In this document: in pieces, positions 38,944-47,375 of the stretch
How positions within the stretch are numbered: the first letter of the stretch is position 1
How the letters are laid out: the number at the start of each line of letters is the position of its first letter
Assembly: GCA_963837755.1 (NCBI GenBank)
Contig: CAWIOP010000001.1
Coordinates: 1,116,001 to 1,180,000, forward strand
From: JADGHX01 sp963837755
Lineage (GTDB): Bacteria; Pseudomonadota; Gammaproteobacteria; Steroidobacterales; Steroidobacteraceae
Length of the DNA: 64,000 nucleotides
Direction of reading: 5' to 3'
Program-made: the position numbers and the translations under genes
The notes under the pieces: model-generated
The model's database searches: none
Seen by the model: only the letters and a program-made list of their open reading frames with translations
What the model was told of the DNA's origin: nothing

Positions 38944-41736
38944 ATGCGTAGTGTTACCGAGAACCGCAATTCACAGATCCGTCGCGCCGTGGCCATTGCG
39001 CTTGCCGCCGCCGCGCTGACGGCACTTCAACCGGGAGTGCTGCACGCACAAGCGGCCGAGCAGGCGGACAAAGCTGCGCAGCCCACGGAAGGGCAGCAGA
39101 GCGAAGCGGCTGCCGAGAGCGACAGCGACGTCACCAGCCTCAGCACGATTCAAGTGGTCGAAGACCCGTTGCGCGCCATCTCGAACGAGCCGAGCGCATC
39201 GTCCTTCGGTTTCTCGAAGCCCATTCTCGAAACACCGCGCACGATCTCGTTCGTGAGCGAAGAACAGATCAACCTGTTCGGCATTTCCGCGGTGGAAGAT
39301 CTCACGCGCGCTGTGCCCGGCACGTACACCACCACGCGCTATGGCCTGCAGGGCGGCATCAACGTGCGCGGCGTCGCAGCCGACATGTATTACCGCGGCA
39401 TGAAGCGCCTCAACATGCAGGGCCACGTGCGCACGGTGCTCTCCGCGATGGACGGCATCGAAGTGGTGAAGGGCCCGCCGTCGCCGATCTATGGCATGGG
39501 CAAGATCGGCGGCTACACCAATCTCATTCCGAAGGCGAGCCGCGCGAAATCCGGCACCTATCTGCCCGACGCGAAGGGCTTCCTGCAGGGCACTACGGGT
39601 TCCTACAACCGTTCCGAAGCTCAGCTCGGCGTTGGCGGCCCGTTCACGGCCTTCGACAAGCAGGGCGGCTACTACGGCTTCGTGCTGCTCGAAGACTCCG
39701 ACTCGTTCGTCAAGAAGGTGGGTATCGAGCAGCGCTTCTTCCAGGGCACGACGAGCGTCGAGAACGCCGTCGGGCCGTTCCGCCTCGAAGCGGGCGGCCA
39801 GCTGCAGCAGTCGATTACGTCCGGCGCCTACATGAACCGCATCACGCAGGACCTCATCGACAACGGCAACTACATCACGGGCTCGCCGCTCGTGAATCTG
39901 GACCTGAACGGCGACGGGCGCATCGGCTACGTGGAGATGTATCGCGCGTCGCCGGTGGTCGGCAACATCAGCTCGGCCAACCAGGCCCTGCAACAGCGCT
40001 TCGCCTGGCGCAGGGATGCGAACGGCAACCTGCTGCCGGCAAGCTCGTTCCCGAAGGTGGCCGGTATTCCGGCAACGATGCTCGCGTACCTGAACGCGCA
40101 CCCCGAGATCAACTGCCGCGCCGCTGACGTGATGCGCGCGATGCCCGCGGGCGGCCCTCTGCCCACGAGCGGCTCGCTTCCGGTCGGCATGGTGCTGAAC
40201 CCCTGCACGGTGGGTACGACGGCGGTGGACTACCGCGGCAACGGCTCGTTCGAGCGCGAGCAGAACGCCAAGCAGGCGCTCGGCTATCTGGACCTCATCT
40301 ACGACGTGAACCCCGACTTCACCGTCAAGAACCAGTTCTTCTACGACAGCATCGAGTCGTTCAAGGACTCGTTCCTGCCCTACGGCGAGAACCAGTTCAT
40401 GCGCACGGTGGAGAACAAGCTCACCGTCACGCGCCGCGTTCCGGACTCGTGGCTGCCCGGGTGGCTGCGCGCGAATGCGCTCGGCTCGGTGAACTATCGC
40501 AAGACCTACGGCTACATCCGCAGCTCCGGCGGCGACTACGACTGGCGCCAGGACGTGATGCTCAACGATGGCGAGCACTACCCGAACACGATGTTCTGGC
40601 AGCAGTACACGAACGACTCGTACGAGACCGGCCTGCCCGCCACGCGCCTGCGCAAGTCGAACTTCGACGAGACGGGCATGGGCCTCATGTTTGACATCGA
40701 CCTCGGCAGCAAGACGAACCTCATTGCCGGCATGCGCTACGACCGCTCGAATGCGTATGCGCAGGACTTCCAGCCGTTCAACGACCAGACGGGCCGCGCG
40801 CCCACCGCGACCGCCACCTGCACCGCGCCCGGCACCGGTTGCCCCGGCGCCTTCATCGCGCCCGGCCGGCTCGTGCGCGGCACGGATTCGGGCAAGTCCT
40901 GGAGCGTGAGCCTTTCGCACCAGCTGCCGTTCGGCTTTCGCCCGTACGCCACTTATGCGAAGTCGAGCCTGATGCTCGACGGCTCGAACAACATCATTGC
41001 GCCCAACATCATTCCGGCGGGCCACATCGGCGAGGCAGAGCTGAAGGAAGCGGGCCTCAAGGCAAGCTTCCTCGGCGGCAAGCTCATGTGGACCACCTCC
41101 GCCTACGAGCAGACGCGCTCCGACGTGACGAGCCCCGACGACCCGTCCGAGAGCGCGGAAGTCACGAGCACGCAGGCGCGCGGCCTGGAGACGGAGCTCA
41201 AGTGGGTGCCCAACCGCAATGTCTTCATCTCGGCGTATGCGCTGTGGCAGAAGGCGGAATACGTGGTGGATGCCGCCGCGACCATCGGCCTCGATGCGCG
41301 AGCTCTGGGCTTCATGGACGTAATCGACCCGGCGACGGGCGAAGTGCTGTACCCCGCTGAAGCGTTCTTCTACGGCGGCAAGGCCACGGTGCAGTTGCCC
41401 GCGAACTCCACCGGCTTTCGCCAGCGCGTGACGGACCCGAGCAGGCAGTTCGGCCTCAACTCCACGTTCACGCTGCCGTGGGGCTTCGGCTTCGTGGCCG
41501 GCGCCACCTACTTCACCGAGACGTACGCGGATCGCACCAAGACGATCCTCTTGCCGGAATCCCTGGTGTTCAACGCCGGCATCACTTACGACAAGCAGAA
41601 CTGGCACATCAAGGCGAACGGCTACAACGTCGGCGACGAGACCTACTGGCGCGCGCGCCAGGGCGACACGAGCCCCGGTCTGGCCTCCGCGATGCCGGGC
41701 ATTCGTTGGGAGCTCACGCTGAAGCACGACTTCTGA
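38944..41736 (+). CDS. TonB-dependent receptor without STN domain
   Basis: About 930 residues with a signal peptide (ALAAAALTALQPGVLHAQA), a plug domain and a barrel ending in LTLKHDF. It shares long stretches with the upstream receptor, for example SFGFSKPILETPR and GMGKIGGYTNLIP, but lacks the STN domain, so it should transport without signalling. Residues 320-331 (DLNGDGRIGYVE) fit the 12-residue EF-hand loop fully: D1, N3, D5, G6, I8, E12. An ECF-like promoter motif lies 73 bases upstream, so it may be expressed apart from receptor 1. Confidence 0.92.
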   Translation: MRSVTENRNSQIRRAVAIALAAAALTALQPGVLHAQAAEQADKAAQPTEGQQSEAAAESDSDVTSLSTIQVVEDPLRAISNEPSASSFGFSKPILETPRTISFVSEEQINLFGISAVEDLTRAVPGTYTTTRYGLQGGINVRGVAADMYYRGMKRLNMQGHVRTVLSAMDGIEVVKGPPSPIYGMGKIGGYTNLIPKASRAKSGTYLPDAKGFLQGTTGSYNRSEAQLGVGGPFTAFDKQGGYYGFVLLEDSDSFVKKVGIEQRFFQGTTSVENAVGPFRLEAGGQLQQSITSGAYMNRITQDLIDNGNYITGSPLVNLDLNGDGRIGYVEMYRASPVVGNISSANQALQQRFAWRRDANGNLLPASSFPKVAGIPATMLAYLNAHPEINCRAADVMRAMPAGGPLPTSGSLPVGMVLNPCTVGTTAVDYRGNGSFEREQNAKQALGYLDLIYDVNPDFTVKNQFFYDSIESFKDSFLPYGENQFMRTVENKLTVTRRVPDSWLPGWLRANALGSVNYRKTYGYIRSSGGDYDWRQDVMLNDGEHYPNTMFWQQYTNDSYETGLPATRLRKSNFDETGMGLMFDIDLGSKTNLIAGMRYDRSNAYAQDFQPFNDQTGRAPTATATCTAPGTGCPGAFIAPGRLVRGTDSGKSWSVSLSHQLPFGFRPYATYAKSSLMLDGSNNIIAPNIIPAGHIGEAELKEAGLKASFLGGKLMWTTSAYEQTRSDVTSPDDPSESAEVTSTQARGLETELKWVPNRNVFISAYALWQKAEYVVDAAATIGLDARALGFMDVIDPATGEVLYPAEAFFYGGKATVQLPANSTGFRQRVTDPSRQFGLNSTFTLPWGFGFVAGATYFTETYADRTKTILLPESLVFNAGITYDKQNWHIKANGYNVGDETYWRARQGDTSPGLASAMPGIRWELTLKHDF

Positions 41737-41757
41737 GCAGGGAGTCGGGCACGCGCC

Positions 41758-43494
41758 ATGAGATCTATGGCTCACAGCACTTCAGCCGAGGGCGTCCCGG
41801 CGGCCATCCCGCCGGTCGCACAGAACTGGGTGCTGAGCCCGTTCCAGGATTCGCTGTACATCATCGCGGCGCCGCTGCTCGTTCTGGGCGTGGCGCTCGC
41901 GATGTTCGGCGCATTCGGGGCCGCGCAGGCCACGGCCTGCATCATTCTCGCGCACGTGGTGATGACGGTGGCGCATCACCTGCCCACCTTCATTCGTGTG
42001 TACGGTGACGTGGACCTGTTCAGGCGGTTCAGGCGCAGCTTCCTGCTGGCGCCGGCGATTTCGCTCGGCTTCTCGCTGTGCGTGCTGGGCTACATCAACT
42101 ACAAGAGCTATCCGCTCGAATATTTCTTCTACATCCACATCATGCTGGCGCTGTGGGACCCGTGGCACTTCCTGCGCCAGCACTACGGGTTCATGCGCAT
42201 CTACGACCGGCAGAACGCGGCGCCGGCGCGGCTCTCGGCCCGCATGGATCTGTGGCTGTGCCTCACGTGGTTCGCGTTCATTCTGCTGGCGAGCGGTGAC
42301 TGGCTGCCCGGCGTGCTCGAGGATCTGGAACGCCACGCGCACTTTGGCGTGCTGCTGGCGATTCCCATTGGTTTCCTGCCGCACGTTACGGGCCTGATGT
42401 ACGACCTCGCCATCGCGATGACGGTGGTGTACGCGGGTTACGTTGGCTGGTGCTGGCGGCGCGGGTATTTCATCAGCGGCGCGAAACTCGCGTTGTTCAC
42501 GATCACCTTCGCCGTGATGTATGTCGCGTACACGCCGAACGCCTGGATTCTCGGCATTGCGCCGGAGTGGACCTTCAAGGTCGGCTTCGCGGTGCTCGGC
42601 ATCGTACACATGACGCAGTACCTGGCGATTGTCTGGCGCTACAACCGCAGCCTGGCAACGCGCCCTGGTCGGGCGCGGGCAGGGGTGTTCCGCTCGTTTC
42701 ATGCGCGCGGCACGTGGCTCACGGCTGCGGTGTATGTCGCGGTGTGCCTGGCGTACGGAAGCACCATCACCACGGTGCACGAAGGCCGCTGGCTGATGTC
42801 CGCGCTGCTCGCGATCGGCTTCACGTCGACGCTGATGCACTACTACTTCGACGGCTTCATCTGGAAGGTGAGGCACAGCGAGAACCGGGAGAACCTTTCG
42901 CTCGAGCGTGAGAGTACGCCGGCGGTTTCATGGTGGGGCGCGAAGAGCGCGACCTCCCGGGCCCACGTGTTCCTGCGCCAGCTCATCTTCTTCGGCGTGC
43001 CCGCCGCCGTCCTCACGGTCGGCGCGGCTTCCATCTGGAGCCGCGACACCATCAGCTACATCGATCACATGTACAACGCCTACGCGCTCGACCGCGACGG
43101 CCGGCCGGGCGACGCGGGCCACGAAGCGCAGCTCGCTTTCGAAGCAATGCAGAGGCAGCTGCCGGTGGCGCGCAAGCTCGCCGAAGTTCAGCCTACCGCC
43201 GCGCGCGACGCCGCGCTCGCATACCTCATTTTCAACCACGCCCGCTACGAGCAGCTCGTCATCCCCTCGCTCACCGGCGAGCGCTCCAGCGCCGAGCGCC
43301 AGACGCTCTTCTTCGAAGGCGTCGAACAGGCGATCTCCGTGATGGAACGCGCGCTCACCCGCAGTGGCCCGCTGCACCACCAGGGCCGCGAGCAGCTCAG
43401 TGCCGATGAGGCGCGGCGCACGCTCGCCAGCTGGCAGGCAACCGCCCGACAACTCCAGACGCAACGACTTCAAGCCGAGGGTCGTGCCACATGA
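41758..43494 (+). CDS. Histidine-rich polytopic membrane protein of unknown function
   Basis: About 578 residues with roughly 10-11 membrane segments and a soluble helical C-terminus of about 150 residues (from about 430). Conserved-looking histidines lie near or in membrane helices: His66, His73/74 (AHHLPT), His127, His137 and His142 (WDPWHFLRQHYGFMRIYD), His284 (HMTQY) and His361 (HYYFDGFIWK). This spacing recalls membrane metal or haem proteins such as desaturase-like di-iron enzymes, but no exact family motif is met and I do not assign one. It lies directly after receptor 2, and its last codon overlaps the start of the 34-residue ORF. Confidence 0.75.
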   Translation: MRSMAHSTSAEGVPAAIPPVAQNWVLSPFQDSLYIIAAPLLVLGVALAMFGAFGAAQATACIILAHVVMTVAHHLPTFIRVYGDVDLFRRFRRSFLLAPAISLGFSLCVLGYINYKSYPLEYFFYIHIMLALWDPWHFLRQHYGFMRIYDRQNAAPARLSARMDLWLCLTWFAFILLASGDWLPGVLEDLERHAHFGVLLAIPIGFLPHVTGLMYDLAIAMTVVYAGYVGWCWRRGYFISGAKLALFTITFAVMYVAYTPNAWILGIAPEWTFKVGFAVLGIVHMTQYLAIVWRYNRSLATRPGRARAGVFRSFHARGTWLTAAVYVAVCLAYGSTITTVHEGRWLMSALLAIGFTSTLMHYYFDGFIWKVRHSENRENLSLERESTPAVSWWGAKSATSRAHVFLRQLIFFGVPAAVLTVGAASIWSRDTISYIDHMYNAYALDRDGRPGDAGHEAQLAFEAMQRQLPVARKLAEVQPTAARDAALAYLIFNHARYEQLVIPSLTGERSSAERQTLFFEGVEQAISVMERALTRSGPLHHQGREQLSADEARRTLASWQATARQLQTQRLQAEGRAT

Positions 43495-43595
43495 AAAGGA
43501 AGTTACTACGCGCCTCGCAACTGAGCGCGCTGGTCGCCGTGCGCAAGGCGCCGTCCATTACGCCGCCTCTGGCGGGTGAAAAGTTCACTTACTGA
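43491..43595 (+). CDS. 34-residue ORF with an amidase-like C-terminal tail
   Basis: It starts at an ATG that overlaps the previous stop (ATGA) and ends 9 bases before the asparaginase start, so it sits tightly in the operon. Its last 17 residues, RKAPSITPPLAGEKFTY, closely match the very ends of two amidases encoded downstream: RRVPDSTPPLAGERFDY (55594-57213) and RKTPASTPPLPGESFAY (53995-55581). The first half, with LLRASQLSALVA, may also match the helix before that tail. It is either the scar of an amidase gene deleted down to its tail or a small protein that kept this tail for use. Confidence 0.6.
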   Translation: MKRKLLRASQLSALVAVRKAPSITPPLAGEKFTY

Positions 43596-43604
43596 CGGTC
43601 CACC

Positions 43605-44678
43605 ATGAACACAACAAGACACCTCTGGCCCGCACTGCTCGCGCTGACGGCGCTTCTCGCCAGCAGCATTGCGGCCTCATCCACGCCCCGCACGGGGGCA
43701 GCCGCCGTGCTCCCCAAGGTCGCCTTGTTCACCACCGGCGGCACGATCCAGAGCAAGGGCGCGCATCGGCAGAAGCTCACCGAATACAACGACGGCCGCG
43801 TGACACCCAGGGAGTTGCTCGACGATCTGCCCGAGATCAAGACACTCGCGCAGGTAGACGTCACCGAGATCAGCAACATCGGCAGCGGCGGCATTACGGC
43901 CGATCTGCAGTTGAAGCTCGTGAAAGGCATCAACGCGGCGCTGGCACGCCCGGACGTTGCCGGGGCAGTCGTCACGCATGGGACGGGAACGCTGGAGGAG
44001 ACGGCCTACTTCCTGCAACTCACCGTGAAATCCAGCAAGCCGGTCGTGGTGGTCGGCGCGATGCGGCCGTGGACGGCGATCAGCCGCGACGGCCCGCTGA
44101 ATCTCTACAACGCCATTCGTGTCGCCGCCACGCCCGCTGCCGCGGGCAAGGGCGTGCTGGTGCTGCTGAACGACACTATTCATTCGGCGCGCTTCGTCAC
44201 CAAGAACAACACGACGCGGGTGGAGACGTTCGTGTCGCGCGAGATCGGCCCGATCGGGTTTGCAGACAGCGACGGCGTCAACTTCTATCGCACGCCGCTC
44301 ACGCGCTTTGCGGACAAAAGCGAGTTCGACGTGAGCAAGCTGGAACAGCTTCCGCAGGTGGATGTGGTCTACGGCTACCAGGAAGCTTCGCGCGCGCCCA
44401 TCGATGCGCTGGTCGCCGAAGGCGTGAAGGGCCTCGTGTTCGCCGACAGCTCGCCGGCCTACGGCAAGGCCATTCAGGCAGCGCTCGCCAGGGGCGTGGT
44501 CATCGTGCAAAGCGACCGCAAGGGCTCGGGCCGCGTGATCACGAGCGAGCGCTCGTCCGGCCGCGGGCTCGTCAGCGCGGACAATCTGAATGCGCAGAAG
44601 GCCCGCATTCTCCTGCGGCTCGCCCTGACGAAGACCACGGATGCGCGCGAGATCCAGCGCATCTTCGATACCTACTGA
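43605..44678 (+). CDS. Type II (periplasmic) asparaginase-like protein, variant active site
   Basis: 357 residues with a Sec signal peptide. The first catalytic motif TTGGTIQS has Thr47 (equivalent to E. coli AnsB Thr12), and Tyr61 aligns with Tyr25. The second motif reads THGTGTLEET, with Thr127 in place of Thr89 but Gly128 in place of Asp90. The lysine of VTKNNTT (Lys162 equivalent) is kept. Asp90 normally holds the substrate's amino group, so this enzyme may prefer something other than free L-asparagine. It is followed 10 bases later by a second asparaginase gene. Confidence 0.88.
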   Translation: MNTTRHLWPALLALTALLASSIAASSTPRTGAAAVLPKVALFTTGGTIQSKGAHRQKLTEYNDGRVTPRELLDDLPEIKTLAQVDVTEISNIGSGGITADLQLKLVKGINAALARPDVAGAVVTHGTGTLEETAYFLQLTVKSSKPVVVVGAMRPWTAISRDGPLNLYNAIRVAATPAAAGKGVLVLLNDTIHSARFVTKNNTTRVETFVSREIGPIGFADSDGVNFYRTPLTRFADKSEFDVSKLEQLPQVDVVYGYQEASRAPIDALVAEGVKGLVFADSSPAYGKAIQAALARGVVIVQSDRKGSGRVITSERSSGRGLVSADNLNAQKARILLRLALTKTTDAREIQRIFDTY

Positions 44679-44688
44679 GCGCCCCGCA

Positions 44689-45813
44689 ATGAACTCACCA
44701 CTGAAAATACTTTTGACGCTGGCGGCCCTCGCGCTGCCGATGTTCGCCGGTGCGCAGGAGATCCCGGCGGCGTTCCCGCCGGGCGTGAAGCTTCCGCACG
44801 TGGTGCTCATGTCCATGGGCGGAACCATCGCCAGCAAGGGCGACGTGCGCATGAACATTACCAACTACGGCGGCAAGGGCATGCGCGTCGACCCCCAGGA
44901 GTGGGTCGCGGACGTGCCGGAGCTCGCACTCGTGGCGCGGGTCACTACCGAAGACATGCGCGAGCCGGAAGCGGAACCTGGCGCGCCGTACCAGCCGGGC
45001 CGCACCTACGACAACTGGTACAAGGTGGCCAAGCGCCTGCAGGCACTCGCGAACGACCCGTCCGTCGACGGCGTGGTCGTCACGCACGGCACGAACATCG
45101 TGGCCGAGACGGCGTGGTTCATGGACCTCGTCGTCAACACGAAGAAGCCCATCGTGTTCGTCGGCTCCCAGCGCCCATGGACAGGCATCAGCGGTGACGG
45201 CCCGCTCAACCTCTTCAACGCCGTGCGCGTCGCCGCCTCGCCCGATGCGGCTGGCAAGGGCGTGCTGCACGCGATGAACCAGAACATCAACGCCGCGCGT
45301 GACGTCATGAAGACGAGTGCGTATCGCGTGGAAACATTCAAGAGCCCGGACCTCGGCGTGGTCGGCGTGGCAGACCCCGACCGCGTGGTGTTCTACACGG
45401 AACCCGTCCGCCGCCACACATTCCGGTCGGAATTCAGCATTGCCGCGCTCCCCGCGCAACCCGCGCTGCTTCCGCAGGTGGAGATTCTCTACGCCTATGC
45501 GGAGTCCCCCGGCTATCTCGTCGATGCGCTCGTCGACAAGGGCGTGAAGGGAATCGTCATCGACGGCACGGGCGCCGGCAGTGCATCCGGTGGCCAGGGC
45601 GATGCCATCAAGCGTGCGCAGGCAAAAGGCGTGGTGGTCATCGCCACCACGCGCACCCGAAGTGGCCGCGTGCAGGACACGCCCCGCCGCCGCGAGGCGA
45701 AGATCATCCCGGGCGACGACCTGCAGCCCGAGAAGGCCCGCATCCTCCTGCAGCTGGCGCTCGCGAAGACCTCGAAGCCCGAAGAAATCCAACGCATCTT
45801 CAACGAATACTGA
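44689..45813 (+). CDS. Type II asparaginase-like protein, second copy with Asn in place of Asp90
   Basis: 374 residues with a signal peptide (LLTLAALALPMFAGA). The nucleophile motif reads SMGGTIAS (Thr46). The second motif is THGTNIVAET: Thr135 is kept but Asn136 replaces Asp90. The lysine is present in DVMKTSAYRVETF. A 20-residue insert rich in Glu/Pro follows the first third (REPEAEPGAPYQPGR). Paralogous to the preceding gene but diverged, so they may split substrates. Probably exported to the periplasm. Confidence 0.87.
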   Translation: MNSPLKILLTLAALALPMFAGAQEIPAAFPPGVKLPHVVLMSMGGTIASKGDVRMNITNYGGKGMRVDPQEWVADVPELALVARVTTEDMREPEAEPGAPYQPGRTYDNWYKVAKRLQALANDPSVDGVVVTHGTNIVAETAWFMDLVVNTKKPIVFVGSQRPWTGISGDGPLNLFNAVRVAASPDAAGKGVLHAMNQNINAARDVMKTSAYRVETFKSPDLGVVGVADPDRVVFYTEPVRRHTFRSEFSIAALPAQPALLPQVEILYAYAESPGYLVDALVDKGVKGIVIDGTGAGSASGGQGDAIKRAQAKGVVVIATTRTRSGRVQDTPRRREAKIIPGDDLQPEKARILLQLALAKTSKPEEIQRIFNEY

Positions 45814-45826
45814 GTCGGAGCGAATC

Positions 45827-47368
45827 ATGACTACACCCATGGACTTCTCCCGCGCCGCTGCGACCCGCCCCGTCTCGCGGCGCCGCTTCATGTATGCGAG
45901 TGCGGCCGTCGGCACCGCGCTCGCGTTCACGCGCTTCGCACCGAACGCCTACGGCGTGATTGCGGCGGACGATCCGCTCGCGATGTCCGCTACGCAGATT
46001 GCGAAGATGATTCGTGAAAAGAAGATCACCTCTGTCGAGACGGTGAAGCGCTGCTTCGCACGCATCGACGAAGTGAACCCGAAGATCAACGCGGTGGTCG
46101 CGTTCTGCCGCGAGCGCGCGCTGGCCGAAGCCGCGGAGGCGGATGCGATGCTGGCCGCGGGCAAGACGAAAGGCCCATTGCACGGCGTGCCCTTTACGGT
46201 GAAGGATTCATTCGACACCGCAGGTGTGGTGAGCACCGGCGGCACGCTGGGCCGCAAAGACTACGTACCAGGCAAGGATGCAACGGTTGTGGCGCGGGCC
46301 CGCGCCGCCGGTGCCATCCTGCTCGGCAAGACCAACACGCCGGAGTTCACGCTCGGCGGCGGCGGCAAGGGCACCGTCAATCTGGTGTATGGGTTGACGA
46401 AGAACCCGTACAACACCCACTACCAGCCGAGCGGCTCTTCCGGTGGCGCCGGCGCCATCGTTGCGGCGGCGGGTGCTTACTTCGACATCGGCTCGGACTA
46501 CGGCGGCTCCATCCGCGGGCCCGCGTTCGCGAACGGCATCGCGGGCATCAAGCCCACGCTGGGCCGCGTGCCGCGCACGGGCCACATCGTCGGCTACGGC
46601 GGCCCCTACGACACGTTCCAGGAAACCGGGCCGCTCGCGCGCCGCGTGGAAGACATCGCGCTGCTGCTGCCCATTCTCATGGGCCCGGATGACTCGGACG
46701 CCGCCATGGCACCCGTGCCGCTGGGCGACCCCGCGCAGGTCGATCTCAGGAAGCTGCGTGTCGCGTTCTACACCACCAACGGCGAGCGCGACCCGACGCC
46801 GGAGATCCAGGAACTCGTCAAAACCTGCGTGGGCTACTTCAGGAAGCTCGGCTGCAAGGTGACGGAAGACAAGCCGCCGAAGATGAAAGAGCTGGCCGAG
46901 GCGCGCCAGAAGTTCAACGGCGCCACCGGCGGCGACAACATGCGCCGCTTGCTGAAGAAGCACGGCACCACGCAAGCCTCCCCGGGCCTGCGGCTGGATG
47001 GCGAGCTGCTCTCCAGCGCGGACTTCACGCGCTACTGCGAAGAGATGGACGCCATCAAGAGCGAACAGCTCGCGTGGCTCGAAAAGTATGACCTCATCGT
47101 CTGCCCCGCGAGCCAGCGAGCGCCCATCACGCTCGACTACGAGCCGCCGGAAGGGCGCGAAGCAGCCCGCCGCGGCAGCAGTTACACGAGCCAATACAAC
47201 ACGACGGGCTGGCCGGCTGGCGTCGTGCGCGCGGGTACGTCCAGCGATGCGCCGGATATGCCGCTTGGCATCCAGGTAGTGGCGCAGCCATGGCGTGACG
47301 ACATCGTCATCGCGGCGATGGCACACATCGAGAAACAGACCGGCGGCTGGCACCAGACCACCATTTGA
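45827..47368 (+). CDS. Amidase-signature family hydrolase, Tat-exported
   Basis: 513 residues. The N-terminus has a twin-arginine signal, SRRRFMYASAAVGTALAF. The amidase-signature Ser-cisSer-Lys triad is visible: the lysine in FTVKDSFD, the first serine in GSSGGAGA and the nucleophile serine in DYGGSIRGPA. These enzymes cleave amide bonds in nitriles' amides, acyl-amino compounds or small peptides. The ATG at 45827 is used; 45839 is possible. It lies 13 bases after the asparaginase gene and 7 before the next amidase, so the four hydrolase genes form one operon. Confidence 0.9.
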   Translation: MTTPMDFSRAAATRPVSRRRFMYASAAVGTALAFTRFAPNAYGVIAADDPLAMSATQIAKMIREKKITSVETVKRCFARIDEVNPKINAVVAFCRERALAEAAEADAMLAAGKTKGPLHGVPFTVKDSFDTAGVVSTGGTLGRKDYVPGKDATVVARARAAGAILLGKTNTPEFTLGGGGKGTVNLVYGLTKNPYNTHYQPSGSSGGAGAIVAAAGAYFDIGSDYGGSIRGPAFANGIAGIKPTLGRVPRTGHIVGYGGPYDTFQETGPLARRVEDIALLLPILMGPDDSDAAMAPVPLGDPAQVDLRKLRVAFYTTNGERDPTPEIQELVKTCVGYFRKLGCKVTEDKPPKMKELAEARQKFNGATGGDNMRRLLKKHGTTQASPGLRLDGELLSSADFTRYCEEMDAIKSEQLAWLEKYDLIVCPASQRAPITLDYEPPEGREAARRGSSYTSQYNTTGWPAGVVRAGTSSDAPDMPLGIQVVAQPWRDDIVIAAMAHIEKQTGGWHQTTI

Positions 47369-47375
47369 GGGCGCC

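Noticed and set aside
38971..41775. Minus-strand open frame of 934 codons opposite TonB receptor 2
   Set aside because: Shadow of a clear receptor gene; low-complexity translation rich in Arg, Ala, His and Val.
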